Below are positions 17,483 to 24,473 of a DNA stretch of 36,937 bases, piece after piece. The stretch covers positions 1-36,937 of the forward strand of contig NZ_JAFFIW010000051.1 of NCBI RefSeq assembly GCF_018588885.1, read 5' to 3'. The stretch comes from Mesorhizobium sp. dw_380. GTDB taxonomy: Bacteria; Pseudomonadota; Alphaproteobacteria; Rhizobiales; Rhizobiaceae. The translations under genes and the position numbers were made by a program. Position 1 is the stretch's first letter, and every line of letters starts with the position of its first letter. Below the pieces are notes generated by a model. That model was not told where the DNA came from. It ran no database searches and saw nothing but the letters and a program-made list of their open reading frames with translations.

Positions 17483-18403
17483 TCAATACTTCTCCGGCAC
17501 ATAAAGCTCGCGCGGCAGGACCTGACGCTCGTATTCGGGATTGAAGACGCGCTCCGGCAGCGTGATCTCCTCATGCGGTACTTCCTCATACGGCACCTGC
17601 TTGAGCAGATGGTCGATGCAGTTCAGCCGCGCGCGCTTCTTGTCGTTACCCTCGACGATGAACCACGGCGCCTCGGGAATGTTGGTGCGCGCGAAAGTCT
17701 CTTCCTTGGCCTTGGTGTATTGCTCCCAGCGCACGCGCGACTGCAGGTCCATGGGCGACAGCTTCCATTGCTTCATCGGGTCATGGATACGCATCAGGAA
17801 GCGCATCTGCTGCTCCTCGTCGGTGATCGAGAACCAGTATTTGACCACGGTGATGCCCGAGCGGACCAGCATGCGCTCGAACTCCGGCACGTCGTGGAAG
17901 AACTCCTCGACCTGCTCCGGTCCAGCAAAACCCATCACCCGCTCGACGCCGGAACGGTTATACCAGGAGCGGTCGAACAGCACGATCTCGCCGCCGGCCG
18001 GCAGATGCGGCACATAGCGCTGGAAATACCATTGCGACTTCTCGCGTTCGGTCGGCGCCGGAAGCGCCACGACACGGCAGATGCGCGGATTGAGCCGTTG
18101 GGTGATGCGCTTGATGACGCCGCCCTTGCCGGCGGAATCGCGGCCTTCGAAAATCACCACCAGCTTCTTCTTGTGATAGGCGACCCAGGACTGCAGCTTG
18201 ATCAATTCCGACTGCAAGGTGATCAGGTCGCGAAAATACTGCATGCGATCGATCGAAGGCGGATGCGAGTTCTTGTAGATCTTGGCGATCTCCATCGACA
18301 GCGCCGGCTCCGATATTTCGAGCTCATAGTCTTCGTCGAGCGTGTCGGCGAGCTCGGCTTCGAGCCAGTCCTTGGCGGGAGAATTCTGTTTTAGCTCGGT
18401 CAT
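17483..18403 (-). CDS. ppk2: Polyphosphate kinase 2
   Basis: Transfers phosphate between polyphosphate and nucleoside diphosphates. The 306-residue one-domain protein has the PPK2 Walker A FEGRDSAGKGG (85-95, Lys93), Walker B VLFDRSWYNRSGVE (141-154) and the lid region with RIHDPMKQWKLSPMDLQSRVRW. The YWFSITDEEQQ segment is also typical. This is a single-domain class; whether it prefers ADP or GDP cannot be told safely. The ATG at 18403 has GGAG about ten bases upstream. No ppk1 or ppx gene is near. Confidence 0.93.
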   Translation of the reverse strand: MTELKQNSPAKDWLEAELADTLDEDYELEISEPALSMEIAKIYKNSHPPSIDRMQYFRDLITLQSELIKLQSWVAYHKKKLVVIFEGRDSAGKGGVIKRITQRLNPRICRVVALPAPTEREKSQWYFQRYVPHLPAGGEIVLFDRSWYNRSGVERVMGFAGPEQVEEFFHDVPEFERMLVRSGITVVKYWFSITDEEQQMRFLMRIHDPMKQWKLSPMDLQSRVRWEQYTKAKEETFARTNIPEAPWFIVEGNDKKRARLNCIDHLLKQVPYEEVPHEEITLPERVFNPEYERQVLPRELYVPEKY

Positions 18404-18637
18404 ATCAGCAGCTCCGCTTGCAAGCCTGTCGGTTCCCTGAGCCGACTTCAATATAGGCCGGCAGTGACGGTTTTATTGCAGCCCAGGCGTGATTGCCGCA
18501 GCTGCAGGTTCCGCGATCCATGACCGATCGGCACCATCGCATGGCGACAAGCCGCCCGAATTGTCCTACAAATCCCCGGTCGCATTCCGGGCTACCCTTT
18601 CGCGGCGCCCCAATTCAACACAATCGCGAGGACTGAC

Positions 18638-19681
18638 ATGGAATACCGCACCCTTGGCCGTTCCGGCCTGAAGGTTTCGACACTGACGCTGGGCACGATG
18701 ACCTTCGGCGGCGCAGGCCCGTTCGCCGCGGTCGGCAACAGCGATCTCGCCGAGGCGAAGCGAATGATCGACATGTGCATCGATGCCGGCATCAATCTCA
18801 TCGACACCGCCAATGTCTATTCGAACGGCCTGTCGGAGGAGATCATTGGCGAGGCGCTCGGTGGCAAGCGCAAGGGCGACGTGCTGATCGCCTCCAAGGC
18901 GCGCATGCGGATCGGCAGCGGGCCCAATGACGAAGGCTTGTCACGCCACCATCTGATCCGTGAATGCGAGAAGAGCCTGAAGCGGCTGAAGACCGACGTC
19001 ATCGACATCTATTTCGTCCACCAGTGGGACGGCCTTACCCCGATCGAGGAAACGGTCGCCGCGCTCGATACTTTGGTCAGCCAGGGCAAGGTGCGCTATA
19101 TCGGTTGCTCCAACTGGTCCGGCTGGCAGGTGATGAAGGGGCTCTCCATCAGCGACAGCCGCCACCAGCCGCGCTTCGTCACCCAGCAGATCCACTATAC
19201 GCTGGAGGCGCGCGAGGCTGAATACGAGCTGCTGCCGATTTCGGTCGATCAGGGGCTGGGCGTGCTGGTCTGGAGCCCGCTCGCCGGCGGATTGCTGTCC
19301 GGCAAATACCACCGCGACAGCCCGACCGCTCGGCAGCTCGCCGGCTGGTCCGAGCCGCCGATCCGCGACGAGGACAGGCTCTGGGGCATCGTCGACGTCC
19401 TGGTCGACATCGGCAAGGCTCGCGGCGTATCGGCGGCGCAGGTGGCGCTCGCCTGGCTGCTTGGCCGCCCCGCCGTCTCCTCGCTGGTGATCGGCGCCCG
19501 CAACGACGCCCAGCTCAAGGACAATCTCGCGGCCGCAAGCCTGGCGCTGTCCGGCGAGGAACGCCAGCGCCTCGACGCGGTCAGCCGGCCGCCTTTGCTC
19601 TACCCTTACTGGCACCAGCAGTTGACGGCAAAGGATCGCTTCGGCCCCGCGGACATGGTTCTCGACCGCAGCGGCATCTGA
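18638..19681 (+). CDS. Aldo/keto reductase
   Basis: An NADPH-dependent oxidoreductase with a TIM-barrel fold; substrate unknown. The 347 residues carry the catalytic tetrad Asp56 and Tyr61 (LIDTANVYSNG), Lys87 (IASKARM) and His128 (YFVHQWDG). The cofactor end shows LVWSPLAGGLLSGKY and SLVIGARNDAQLKDNL. It belongs to the YajO/Tas-like branch of medium-length bacterial AKRs. The gene stands alone, divergent from ppk2 and convergent with the glycosyltransferase gene. Confidence 0.92.
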   Translation: MEYRTLGRSGLKVSTLTLGTMTFGGAGPFAAVGNSDLAEAKRMIDMCIDAGINLIDTANVYSNGLSEEIIGEALGGKRKGDVLIASKARMRIGSGPNDEGLSRHHLIRECEKSLKRLKTDVIDIYFVHQWDGLTPIEETVAALDTLVSQGKVRYIGCSNWSGWQVMKGLSISDSRHQPRFVTQQIHYTLEAREAEYELLPISVDQGLGVLVWSPLAGGLLSGKYHRDSPTARQLAGWSEPPIRDEDRLWGIVDVLVDIGKARGVSAAQVALAWLLGRPAVSSLVIGARNDAQLKDNLAAASLALSGEERQRLDAVSRPPLLYPYWHQQLTAKDRFGPADMVLDRSGI

Positions 19682-19721
19682 GCAGCGCGCTTCGCGCAGA
19701 GGCAGGCAGGACCTTGTTTTC

Positions 19722-19769
19722 ATGCATGTCGTTCTCCCAAAACCGAGGTCACTTTTGGGCGACACGCAT
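19722..19769. repeat. Palindromic intergenic repeat between convergent genes
   Basis: ATGCATGTCG plus CCCAAAA on the left pairs with TTTTGGG plus CGACACGCAT on the right, around a 10-base loop. It starts 41 bases after the aldo/keto reductase stop and runs into the stop codon of the convergent GT90 gene. The second half is nearly the same as at 8353-8376. Placed between convergent genes, it could act as a two-way terminator. Confidence 0.7.
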
Positions 19770-20740
19770 TAGCCCTCGATAAAACGCCAGAGTTCGCGAT
19801 CGGGCTCGATCTGGCCGCTGAGCACAAAATATTTGTAGAGCACGAGCAGGGAGATCGCCTGCTCGTCGCGCTCATTGGAGAATTTGCGGCAATAGGCGTT
19901 GGCCGCGGCGATGATGCGCTCCGCTGCAGCCGGGTGCTGTTCGAAATAGCGCACCTTTTCACCGAGATCGGCGAAATCCGGGTCGAGCGGCACATAGTGG
20001 ACATTGGCTTCGAGTTGGCTCTCTGCAAACCACGTCTCGTAAGTCGGCTGCGGCATCAGGCAGAGCGAGTTGGAATTCATGATCCATTTGAGGTTGGTCG
20101 CCACGTCGTTGCCCTCCAGCGAAACGATGTAGCGGTAGCGCAGGTGCTGGCTGATGCTGAGAAAGGGCTTGCTGTACTCTGCCGGTGCATTGCGCTTGTG
20201 CGAGCCCACGTCGCAGAACGCCAGGTCGCGCGCGGCATCCAGAAACCTCGTCCTGATCGGATTGTTGAGGTCGCCGCGCCAGATCACGACCGGGCGCTTG
20301 TCGGCGAAGGCGACGGCGTCGGCGGGCATGTGGAAGTGGCGGAACTTGTTGAACTTCATGATAACCGCGTTGCGGTTGTCGGCACGGATCGGCCGATCCT
20401 TGACCAGCGAGGGCATTTTCGGCACGCCGATGACGTCACCGAACTCCAGGTCGAGGCGCAATGCCGGATCGAAATACCGGGCAAACTCCTTCAGGTCGTA
20501 ATAGTACATGGTCGGCTCGAAGGGCAGGTCGTCGATGCGCACCGCGCCAGGGCTGAGCGCAAAGGTGTCTTGCAGCTTGTTGTAGTCGTTCAGCCGCCGG
20601 CGCACTGCCTCGTCAGATAGCCTGGCCTGCTCGAGGCGAGCGGCCAGCCTGCGGCGAAACAATGCTTGTGGAATGACATCGCGCACAACGTTTCGCGTGT
20701 AGTAGAAAACCTTTGCCGACGTGCGCGCAATTGTGGCCAT
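19769..20740 (-). CDS. Glycosyltransferase family 90 (CAP10/LpsA-like)
   Basis: A 323-residue protein resembling the Glyco_transf_90 family, whose bacterial members add sugars to lipopolysaccharide. The C-terminal nucleotide-sugar region is clear: VSLEGNDVATNLKWIMNSNS (206-225), then ETWFAESQLEANVHYVPL and the helix with FEQHPAAAERIIAAA. The N-terminal half has VVIWRGDLNNPIRTRFL (151-167), matching the WRG..R signature of this family. There is no signal peptide, so it is likely cytoplasmic. Acceptor and donor are unknown. No other lipopolysaccharide gene is near. Confidence 0.85.
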   Translation of the reverse strand: MATIARTSAKVFYYTRNVVRDVIPQALFRRRLAARLEQARLSDEAVRRRLNDYNKLQDTFALSPGAVRIDDLPFEPTMYYYDLKEFARYFDPALRLDLEFGDVIGVPKMPSLVKDRPIRADNRNAVIMKFNKFRHFHMPADAVAFADKRPVVIWRGDLNNPIRTRFLDAARDLAFCDVGSHKRNAPAEYSKPFLSISQHLRYRYIVSLEGNDVATNLKWIMNSNSLCLMPQPTYETWFAESQLEANVHYVPLDPDFADLGEKVRYFEQHPAAAERIIAAANAYCRKFSNERDEQAISLLVLYKYFVLSGQIEPDRELWRFIEG

Positions 20741-20937
20741 GGTTCACTTGATCAAAACAAACGGGCAGCTCTCAATATGCTGGCGCCCCGCGCTTCCTAC
20801 ATCATTGTGGCGCGCATCTGGCAAGCCCCCGCATATCTTCGCCGCCAACGACCGCGCTATCGTTTCAGTTGTTGTGTTTGACGGCTAATGCTCCTAGGCA
20901 GGGTCGAAGCCGCAAGGCAGGTCAAAAAGGAGCCGAT

Positions 20938-21084
20938 ATGGCGCGAGCACCAAATTACGATCAGGAACGCAAGGAACGAGACCGGCAGAAGGCGGCGAAG
21001 AAGGCTGAAAAGCTGGCGGCCAAGGTTGCCGCGCGCGAACGTTCAAAGCCCGAGACCGAGATCGAAAACGAAACAGCCGAATGA
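20938..21084 (+). CDS. Small, highly charged protein of 48 residues
   Basis: The product is mostly Lys, Arg, Glu and Ala (ARAPNYDQERKERDRQKAA, then KKAEKLAAKVAARERSK), a strong single-helix or coiled-coil pattern with an acidic end (ETEIENETAE). I do not know its function. The start is well supported: AAGGAG lies six bases before ATG 20938, and a good terminator follows the stop. The longer frame back to 20869 has no support. Confidence 0.75.
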   Translation: MARAPNYDQERKERDRQKAAKKAEKLAAKVAARERSKPETEIENETAE

Positions 21085-21085
21085 A

Positions 21086-21116
21086 GGCAAAAGGCCCGCG
21101 AATGCGGGCCTTGCCT
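21086..21116. terminator. Two-way rho-independent terminator
   Basis: AAGGCCCGC-gaat-GCGGGCCTT, a 9-bp stem extended by GGCAA and TTGCC, lies between the small charged gene and the convergent DUF982 gene. The T-tracts are short on both sides, but stem strength and position fit a shared terminator. Confidence 0.75.
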
Positions 21117-21138
21117 CAGTCCAGATTGTCGCCCTGCG

Positions 21139-21399
21139 TCAGGCGGGCGCCTTGTCGCTGACAAAAACGTCCACTTCACGCGCCGCGGCGATAAAGGCGC
21201 GCCGGGCGTTCATCGCCGGCTTGTCGCCGGCCAGCGCGTCGTGGCAGGCCTGCAGTGCCGCGCGATGCTTGGGGCTGCGCTTGCCGGGCCAGCTGTTGAG
21301 GAGGTAATCGGAAGCCTCGCGGGCCGTGCGCAAGAGCTGAGTGCTTCCCGCCGTGACGGACTTGACGGTCACGGGTGTCTCAAATCGGTTGTTTTCCAT
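21139..21399 (-). CDS. DUF982 domain protein
   Basis: An 86-residue soluble protein of the DUF982 family, which is almost confined to rhizobia and relatives and has no known function. The pattern AREASDYLLNSWPGKRSPKH (27-46), followed by RAALQACHDALAGDKPAMNARRAFIAAAREV, is the family core: an aminoacyl stretch with a central WP and a helical second half. It is convergent with the small charged gene. Confidence 0.85.
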   Translation of the reverse strand: MENNRFETPVTVKSVTAGSTQLLRTAREASDYLLNSWPGKRSPKHRAALQACHDALAGDKPAMNARRAFIAAAREVDVFVSDKAPA

Positions 21400-21501
21400 C
21401 GCCGCTCTTACGCCATCGGCATCGGCGAAGCGAGGCCGAAAGTGCGCTTTGCGCCCGGACGCCGCTTTTTGCCCGGCAAGCGCTCTGCCGTAGAAGCTGC
21501 G

Positions 21502-22167
21502 CTAAGCAGCCACAACGGCAAATCCCCTGGCGCGAAGACCGCGTCGATCATTGGCGAGCGACGTCACCAGCCGGTCGCGGCTGCCGGAGATGTGAGCTGA
21601 AAGCCGGCGCGCGGCTTCATCGGCCTCGCCAAGGCGCGTTGCCGCCAGAATGGCGCGGTGTTCGGCCCAGGCGCGGCCAAGGGCCGCTTCATCACGCACT
21701 TCCAGCCAGCGGGCGCGCGACAGGCGCGTCATGGCATCGCGCACCGCCCTGAACAGGAATTCATTGCCCGACAGCCGCGCCAGCTCGATGTGAAAATCCA
21801 TGCCGACACGATGCCATTCCTCGCGCGGGGTGTTTTGGTCGCAGGAATCGAGCATCGCCTCGATGACGTCGATGGCGTTCCCGTCGGCGTGCATGCATGT
21901 CAGCCGCAGGGCCGCGACCTCGACCGCTTCGCGATAGACCGCGATCTGCTCCAGCTCGGCAAGGTTGATGGGCGACACCGTCCAGCCGCGGCCATCCCTG
22001 CCCACCAGCCCCTCGGTCTCCAGCCGCAGCAGGGCTGCCCTGACCGGCGTGCGCGAGGCGCCGAAGCGGCCTTCGATCCAACGCTCGGTCAGTTTCTCGC
22101 CTGGACCGATCTCGAGCCCCAGGATCATCTCGCGCAATTGCCGTTCGACATTCTGCATCTGCGACAT
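21502..22167 (-). CDS. GntR family transcriptional regulator, FCD (FadR-type) subfamily
   Basis: A 221-residue repressor-type protein: winged HTH at residues 1-67 (ERWIEGRFGASRTPVRAALL, then RLETEGLVGRDGRGWTV) and an all-helical FCD effector domain (about 75-205) with the metal-site histidines in DFHIELARLSGN and AEHRAILAA. ATG 22167 (MSQMQN) is preferred because it has a GGG Shine-Dalgarno and leaves the operator array (22222-22272) outside the gene. An ATG at 22218 would add 17 residues. It is divergent from an MFS gene that it probably controls. The effector is unknown; FCD regulators often bind small organic acids. Confidence 0.9.
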   Translation of the reverse strand: MSQMQNVERQLREMILGLEIGPGEKLTERWIEGRFGASRTPVRAALLRLETEGLVGRDGRGWTVSPINLAELEQIAVYREAVEVAALRLTCMHADGNAIDVIEAMLDSCDQNTPREEWHRVGMDFHIELARLSGNEFLFRAVRDAMTRLSRARWLEVRDEAALGRAWAEHRAILAATRLGEADEAARRLSAHISGSRDRLVTSLANDRRGLRARGFAVVAA

Positions 22168-22221
22168 CGCGCTGCCCTTTTTTGAAGCCGCATTGACAGC
22201 AGCCGGGTTGGAGTTCATGAC

Positions 22222-22272
22222 GGATACCGCTTTGGTATCCCAAAATGGTATCCGCAACAAGCGCTGGTATCG
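22222..22272. promoter_or_regulatory. Operator array in the gntR-MFS divergent region
   Basis: GGATACCgctttGGTATCC (22222-22240) is a 7-bp inverted repeat, followed by more half-sites GGTATCC at 22247 and GGTATCG at 22266. All four lie between the two divergent genes, close to both starts. A paired inverted half-site with a 5-base gap suits a dimeric winged-helix regulator, so the adjacent GntR protein is the likely binder. Confidence 0.7.
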
Positions 22273-22284
22273 AGCAGGCAGGAC

Positions 22285-23538
22285 ATGACACAGGAAGACA
22301 CGCAACGGAGCGGCTACAACATCCACTGGCGGCGCAATCTCGCCGTCTGTTTCGCCGGCTCGTTCAGCACGCTCATCGCCATGACCCTGCTGCTGCCTTT
22401 CCTGCCGCTCTATGTCGAACAGCTTGGCGCTCAGGGGCATGCGGCCATCGTGCAGTGGTCCGGCATCGCCTATGGCGCCACCTTCTTCGCCGCCGCCTTG
22501 GTCGCGCCGTTGTGGGGACGGTTGGGCGACCGCTACGGCCGCAAGGTGATGCTGGTGCGCGCCAGCTTCGGTATGGCGATCTGCATGTCGCTGACGGGCA
22601 TGGTCGAGACGGTCTGGCAGCTGGTGCTGCTGCGCCTGCTGATCGGCTTTGCCGGCGGCTATTCCTCGGGTTCGACCATACTGGTGGCCATGCAGACACC
22701 CAAGGACCGCTCCGGCTGGGCGCTCGGCGTCCTGTCTGCAGGGATAACGGCGGGCTCGCTGGTCGGCCCGCTGCTCGGCGGCGCACTGCCGCCACTGATC
22801 GGCATCCGCATCACCTTCCTTTTGTCGGGTGGCGTGATCTTCCTTGCCTTTCTGGCGACGACATTCCTGATCAAGGAGAATCCGCGCCCACAGGCGGCCA
22901 GGACAGCATCAAGCGTGAAGCCGAAAAGCGGCTGGTCGCAGATTCCCGACAAACGTCCGGTGGTGGCCATGCTGACAACCGGCATGCTGCTCGCCTTCGC
23001 CACAATGTCGATCGAGCCGATCATCACCGTCTACGTGCAGCAGCTCATCGAAGATCAGCGCCGTGTGACGATGGTTGCCGGCGTGGCGATGTCGGCGGCA
23101 GCCCTCGGCACCATCCTGTCGGCCTCATGGCTGGGCAAGCTTGCCGATCGCGTCGGCCATTGGAACGTGGTCGTCGGGGCGTTGGCCGTCTCGGCGCTGC
23201 TGCTCATCCCGCAGGCCTTCGTCACCAATGGCTGGCAGTTGATCGGCCTGCGCTTCCTGATGGGCCTGGCGCTCGGCGGCCTGCTGCCCTGCATCACCAG
23301 CGTCATCCGCCACAACATTCCCGATGGCGTCGGCGGCAACGTGCTTGGCCTGGCGATTTCGGCGCAATATGTCGGGCAAGTCGCCGGGCCACTGGCCGGC
23401 GGCTTCGTGGGCGGCCACTTCGGCATGCGGGCGGTGTTTCTCGGCACATCGGTGCTGATGGCCGGCGGCGCCGTCTACAATTGGATTGTCCAGTCGCGGC
23501 GGACACGGCATATGGTGCTGGAGGCTGGCGAGCCCTGA
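22285..23538 (+). CDS. MFS transporter, DHA1 drug-efflux type
   Basis: A 417-residue membrane protein with about twelve hydrophobic segments. The loop 2-3 motif is intact (GRLGDRYGRKVML, about residues 81-93), and the motif-C-like LSAGITAGSLVGPLLGG (about 152-168) marks a proton antiporter of the drug efflux groups. The second half has the repeat loop LGKLADRVGHW. Divergent from the GntR regulator with a shared operator array, so it is probably induced by the regulator's ligand. The substrate is unknown. The start ATG 22285 follows a GGCAGG stretch. Confidence 0.9.
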   Translation: MTQEDTQRSGYNIHWRRNLAVCFAGSFSTLIAMTLLLPFLPLYVEQLGAQGHAAIVQWSGIAYGATFFAAALVAPLWGRLGDRYGRKVMLVRASFGMAICMSLTGMVETVWQLVLLRLLIGFAGGYSSGSTILVAMQTPKDRSGWALGVLSAGITAGSLVGPLLGGALPPLIGIRITFLLSGGVIFLAFLATTFLIKENPRPQAARTASSVKPKSGWSQIPDKRPVVAMLTTGMLLAFATMSIEPIITVYVQQLIEDQRRVTMVAGVAMSAAALGTILSASWLGKLADRVGHWNVVVGALAVSALLLIPQAFVTNGWQLIGLRFLMGLALGGLLPCITSVIRHNIPDGVGGNVLGLAISAQYVGQVAGPLAGGFVGGHFGMRAVFLGTSVLMAGGAVYNWIVQSRRTRHMVLEAGEP

Positions 23539-23579
23539 GAGGCTTGCGCAGGCCAAAAGTGTAAGGAGCGCGCCCCGAC

Positions 23580-23945
23580 ATGAACCCCGCCGACCCAAGC
23601 GGCAGCCGTGTCCTTGTGCTTGCCGGCGGCCTCGTCGGCGCGGCGGGCGTGGCGTTGTCGGCAGCGGCCGCGCACCGCGGCGGCGCCTTCACCGGCACGG
23701 CCGCGTCGTTCCTGTTGATGCACGCCCCGGTCTTCCTGGCCGTCGGCCTTATCGGCGCAAATCGCATCTTGCGGATCGCGAGCTTCGTCCTGCTTGCCGG
23801 TCTGGTGCTTTTCGCGGGCGATCTTGTCGCCCGCGATTTCCTCGGATCGAGGCTGTTTCCAATGTCGGCGCCAATCGGAGGCACCCTGCTCATCGCCGGC
23901 TGGCTGGTGATAGCAATCTCCGCCGTGGTACGCCCACGATCCTAG
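23580..23945 (+). CDS. DUF423 family membrane protein
   Basis: A 121-residue inner-membrane protein with four hydrophobic segments. The first half (GLVGAAGVALSAAAAHRGG) and the LLAGLVLFAGDL to SAPIGGTLLIAGWLVIAI segments fit the DUF423 (YwdK-like) family of unknown role. The usual GAFGAH motif of the first helix is changed to SAAAAHRGG, a degenerate form. It lies 41 bases after the MFS gene in the same direction with AAGGAG upstream, so it may be cotranscribed with it. Confidence 0.75.
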   Translation: MNPADPSGSRVLVLAGGLVGAAGVALSAAAAHRGGAFTGTAASFLLMHAPVFLAVGLIGANRILRIASFVLLAGLVLFAGDLVARDFLGSRLFPMSAPIGGTLLIAGWLVIAISAVVRPRS

Positions 23946-23960
23946 TCGCCCGGCAAAGGT

Positions 23961-24106
23961 TCAATCCCGGCGACGTTCGGGGCGGATCCAAAGTTCGCGG
24001 TTGCGCGCCGCAGGCTTTGTCCGTCGTGCCTCCGGCCGCTCGGCGGCCGGGGCGATGCCCCAGTAGTTGCGGTAGATGTCCTCGAACAGGTGCTTTTGGG
24101 ATGCAT
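23961..24106 (-). pseudogene. Second, frameshifted copy of the small LacI-linked gene
   Basis: From ATG 24106, with AGGGAG seven bases upstream, the codons give MHPKST and then leave the frame. One base further on, the sequence encodes LFEDIYRNYWGIAPAAERPE and runs to RELWIRPERRRD with a stop at 23961-23963. The corrected protein would have 48 residues and align with the intact copy at 24165-24308 (MHP, LFEDIYRN, W, I, then ERRR at the end). One base is missing within or near CCCAAAAGC; five A instead of four would restore the frame. So it is either a recent pseudogene, a phase-variable gene or a sequencing error. Confidence 0.65.
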
Positions 24107-24123
24107 GGTTTTTCTCCCTTGAA

Positions 24124-24137
24124 TTGAATCGATCCAA
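24124..24137. promoter_or_regulatory. LacI-type operator, site 1
   Basis: TTGAATCGATCCAA, a near-perfect palindrome (one mismatch) with a central CG, lies between the two small genes, 17 bases upstream of the ATG of the second copy. It is identical to sites 2 and 3. It would block a transcript entering the second copy. Confidence 0.7.
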
Positions 24138-24164
24138 TCGGCAGGCAAAGGAAATCCAAGCCGA

Positions 24165-24308
24165 TCAGCGCCGCCTGCGCTCCACCAGGAAGCGAAGGTC
24201 GCGAACCCATGGGCCGGCTCTGCCTCGACGCCTTGAGCCGTTGGCGGCCGACCCGATACTCCAGTCGTTGCGATAGATGTCTTCAAACAGATAGTTGACA
24301 GGATGCAT
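24165..24308 (-). CDS. Small arginine-rich protein of 47 residues, LacI-controlled
   Basis: I do not recognise this protein. It begins MHPVNYLFEDIYRNDWSIGS and continues with a very basic part ending ERRRR; it has no signal peptide or membrane helix. Evidence that it is real: a strong GGGGGAGGAG Shine-Dalgarno just before ATG 24308, a well-formed promoter (TTGACC at 24390-24395, 17 bases, TATTCT at 24367-24372, minus strand), an operator over the start of transcription, and a tandem paralogue with conserved N-terminal residues next to it. It is divergent from the LacI regulator. A hairpin (CAGCAG and CTGCTG, 24332-24349) lies in its leader. Confidence 0.65.
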   Translation of the reverse strand: MHPVNYLFEDIYRNDWSIGSAANGSRRRGRAGPWVRDLRFLVERRRR

Positions 24309-24331
24309 GACGCTCCTCCCCCTTGGATGAG

Positions 24332-24349
24332 CCAGCAGAACAATCTGCT
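24332..24349. promoter_or_regulatory. Hairpin in the leader of the small gene
   Basis: CAGCAGaacaatCTGCTG, a 6-bp inverted repeat between operator site 2 and the Shine-Dalgarno of the small gene. It would be a hairpin in the 5' leader of that transcript. Role unknown. Confidence 0.4.
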
Positions 24350-24353
24350 GAAC

Positions 24354-24416
24354 TTGGATCGATTCAAGAATAGGCATTCGACCGCTCTCGGTCAAGCAAA
24401 ATTTGAATCGATCCAA
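24354..24416. promoter_or_regulatory. Divergent promoters with LacI-type operators, sites 2 and 3
   Basis: Site 2 is TTGGATCGATTCAA (24354-24367) and site 3 is TTGAATCGATCCAA (24403-24416), the same 14-mer in opposite directions, 49 bases apart. Site 2 overlaps the last base of the minus-strand -10 (TATTCT) and covers the expected transcription start of the small gene. Site 3 includes the probable -35 of lacI (TTGAAT 24403-24408, 17 bases, TAGATG 24426-24431). Binding would repress both directions; looping between sites is possible. Confidence 0.75.
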
Positions 24417-24473
24417 CGAAAATGCTAGATGCAAAGCGGGAACGTGCTAAATGCATGTCAGGAGGCACGCACA

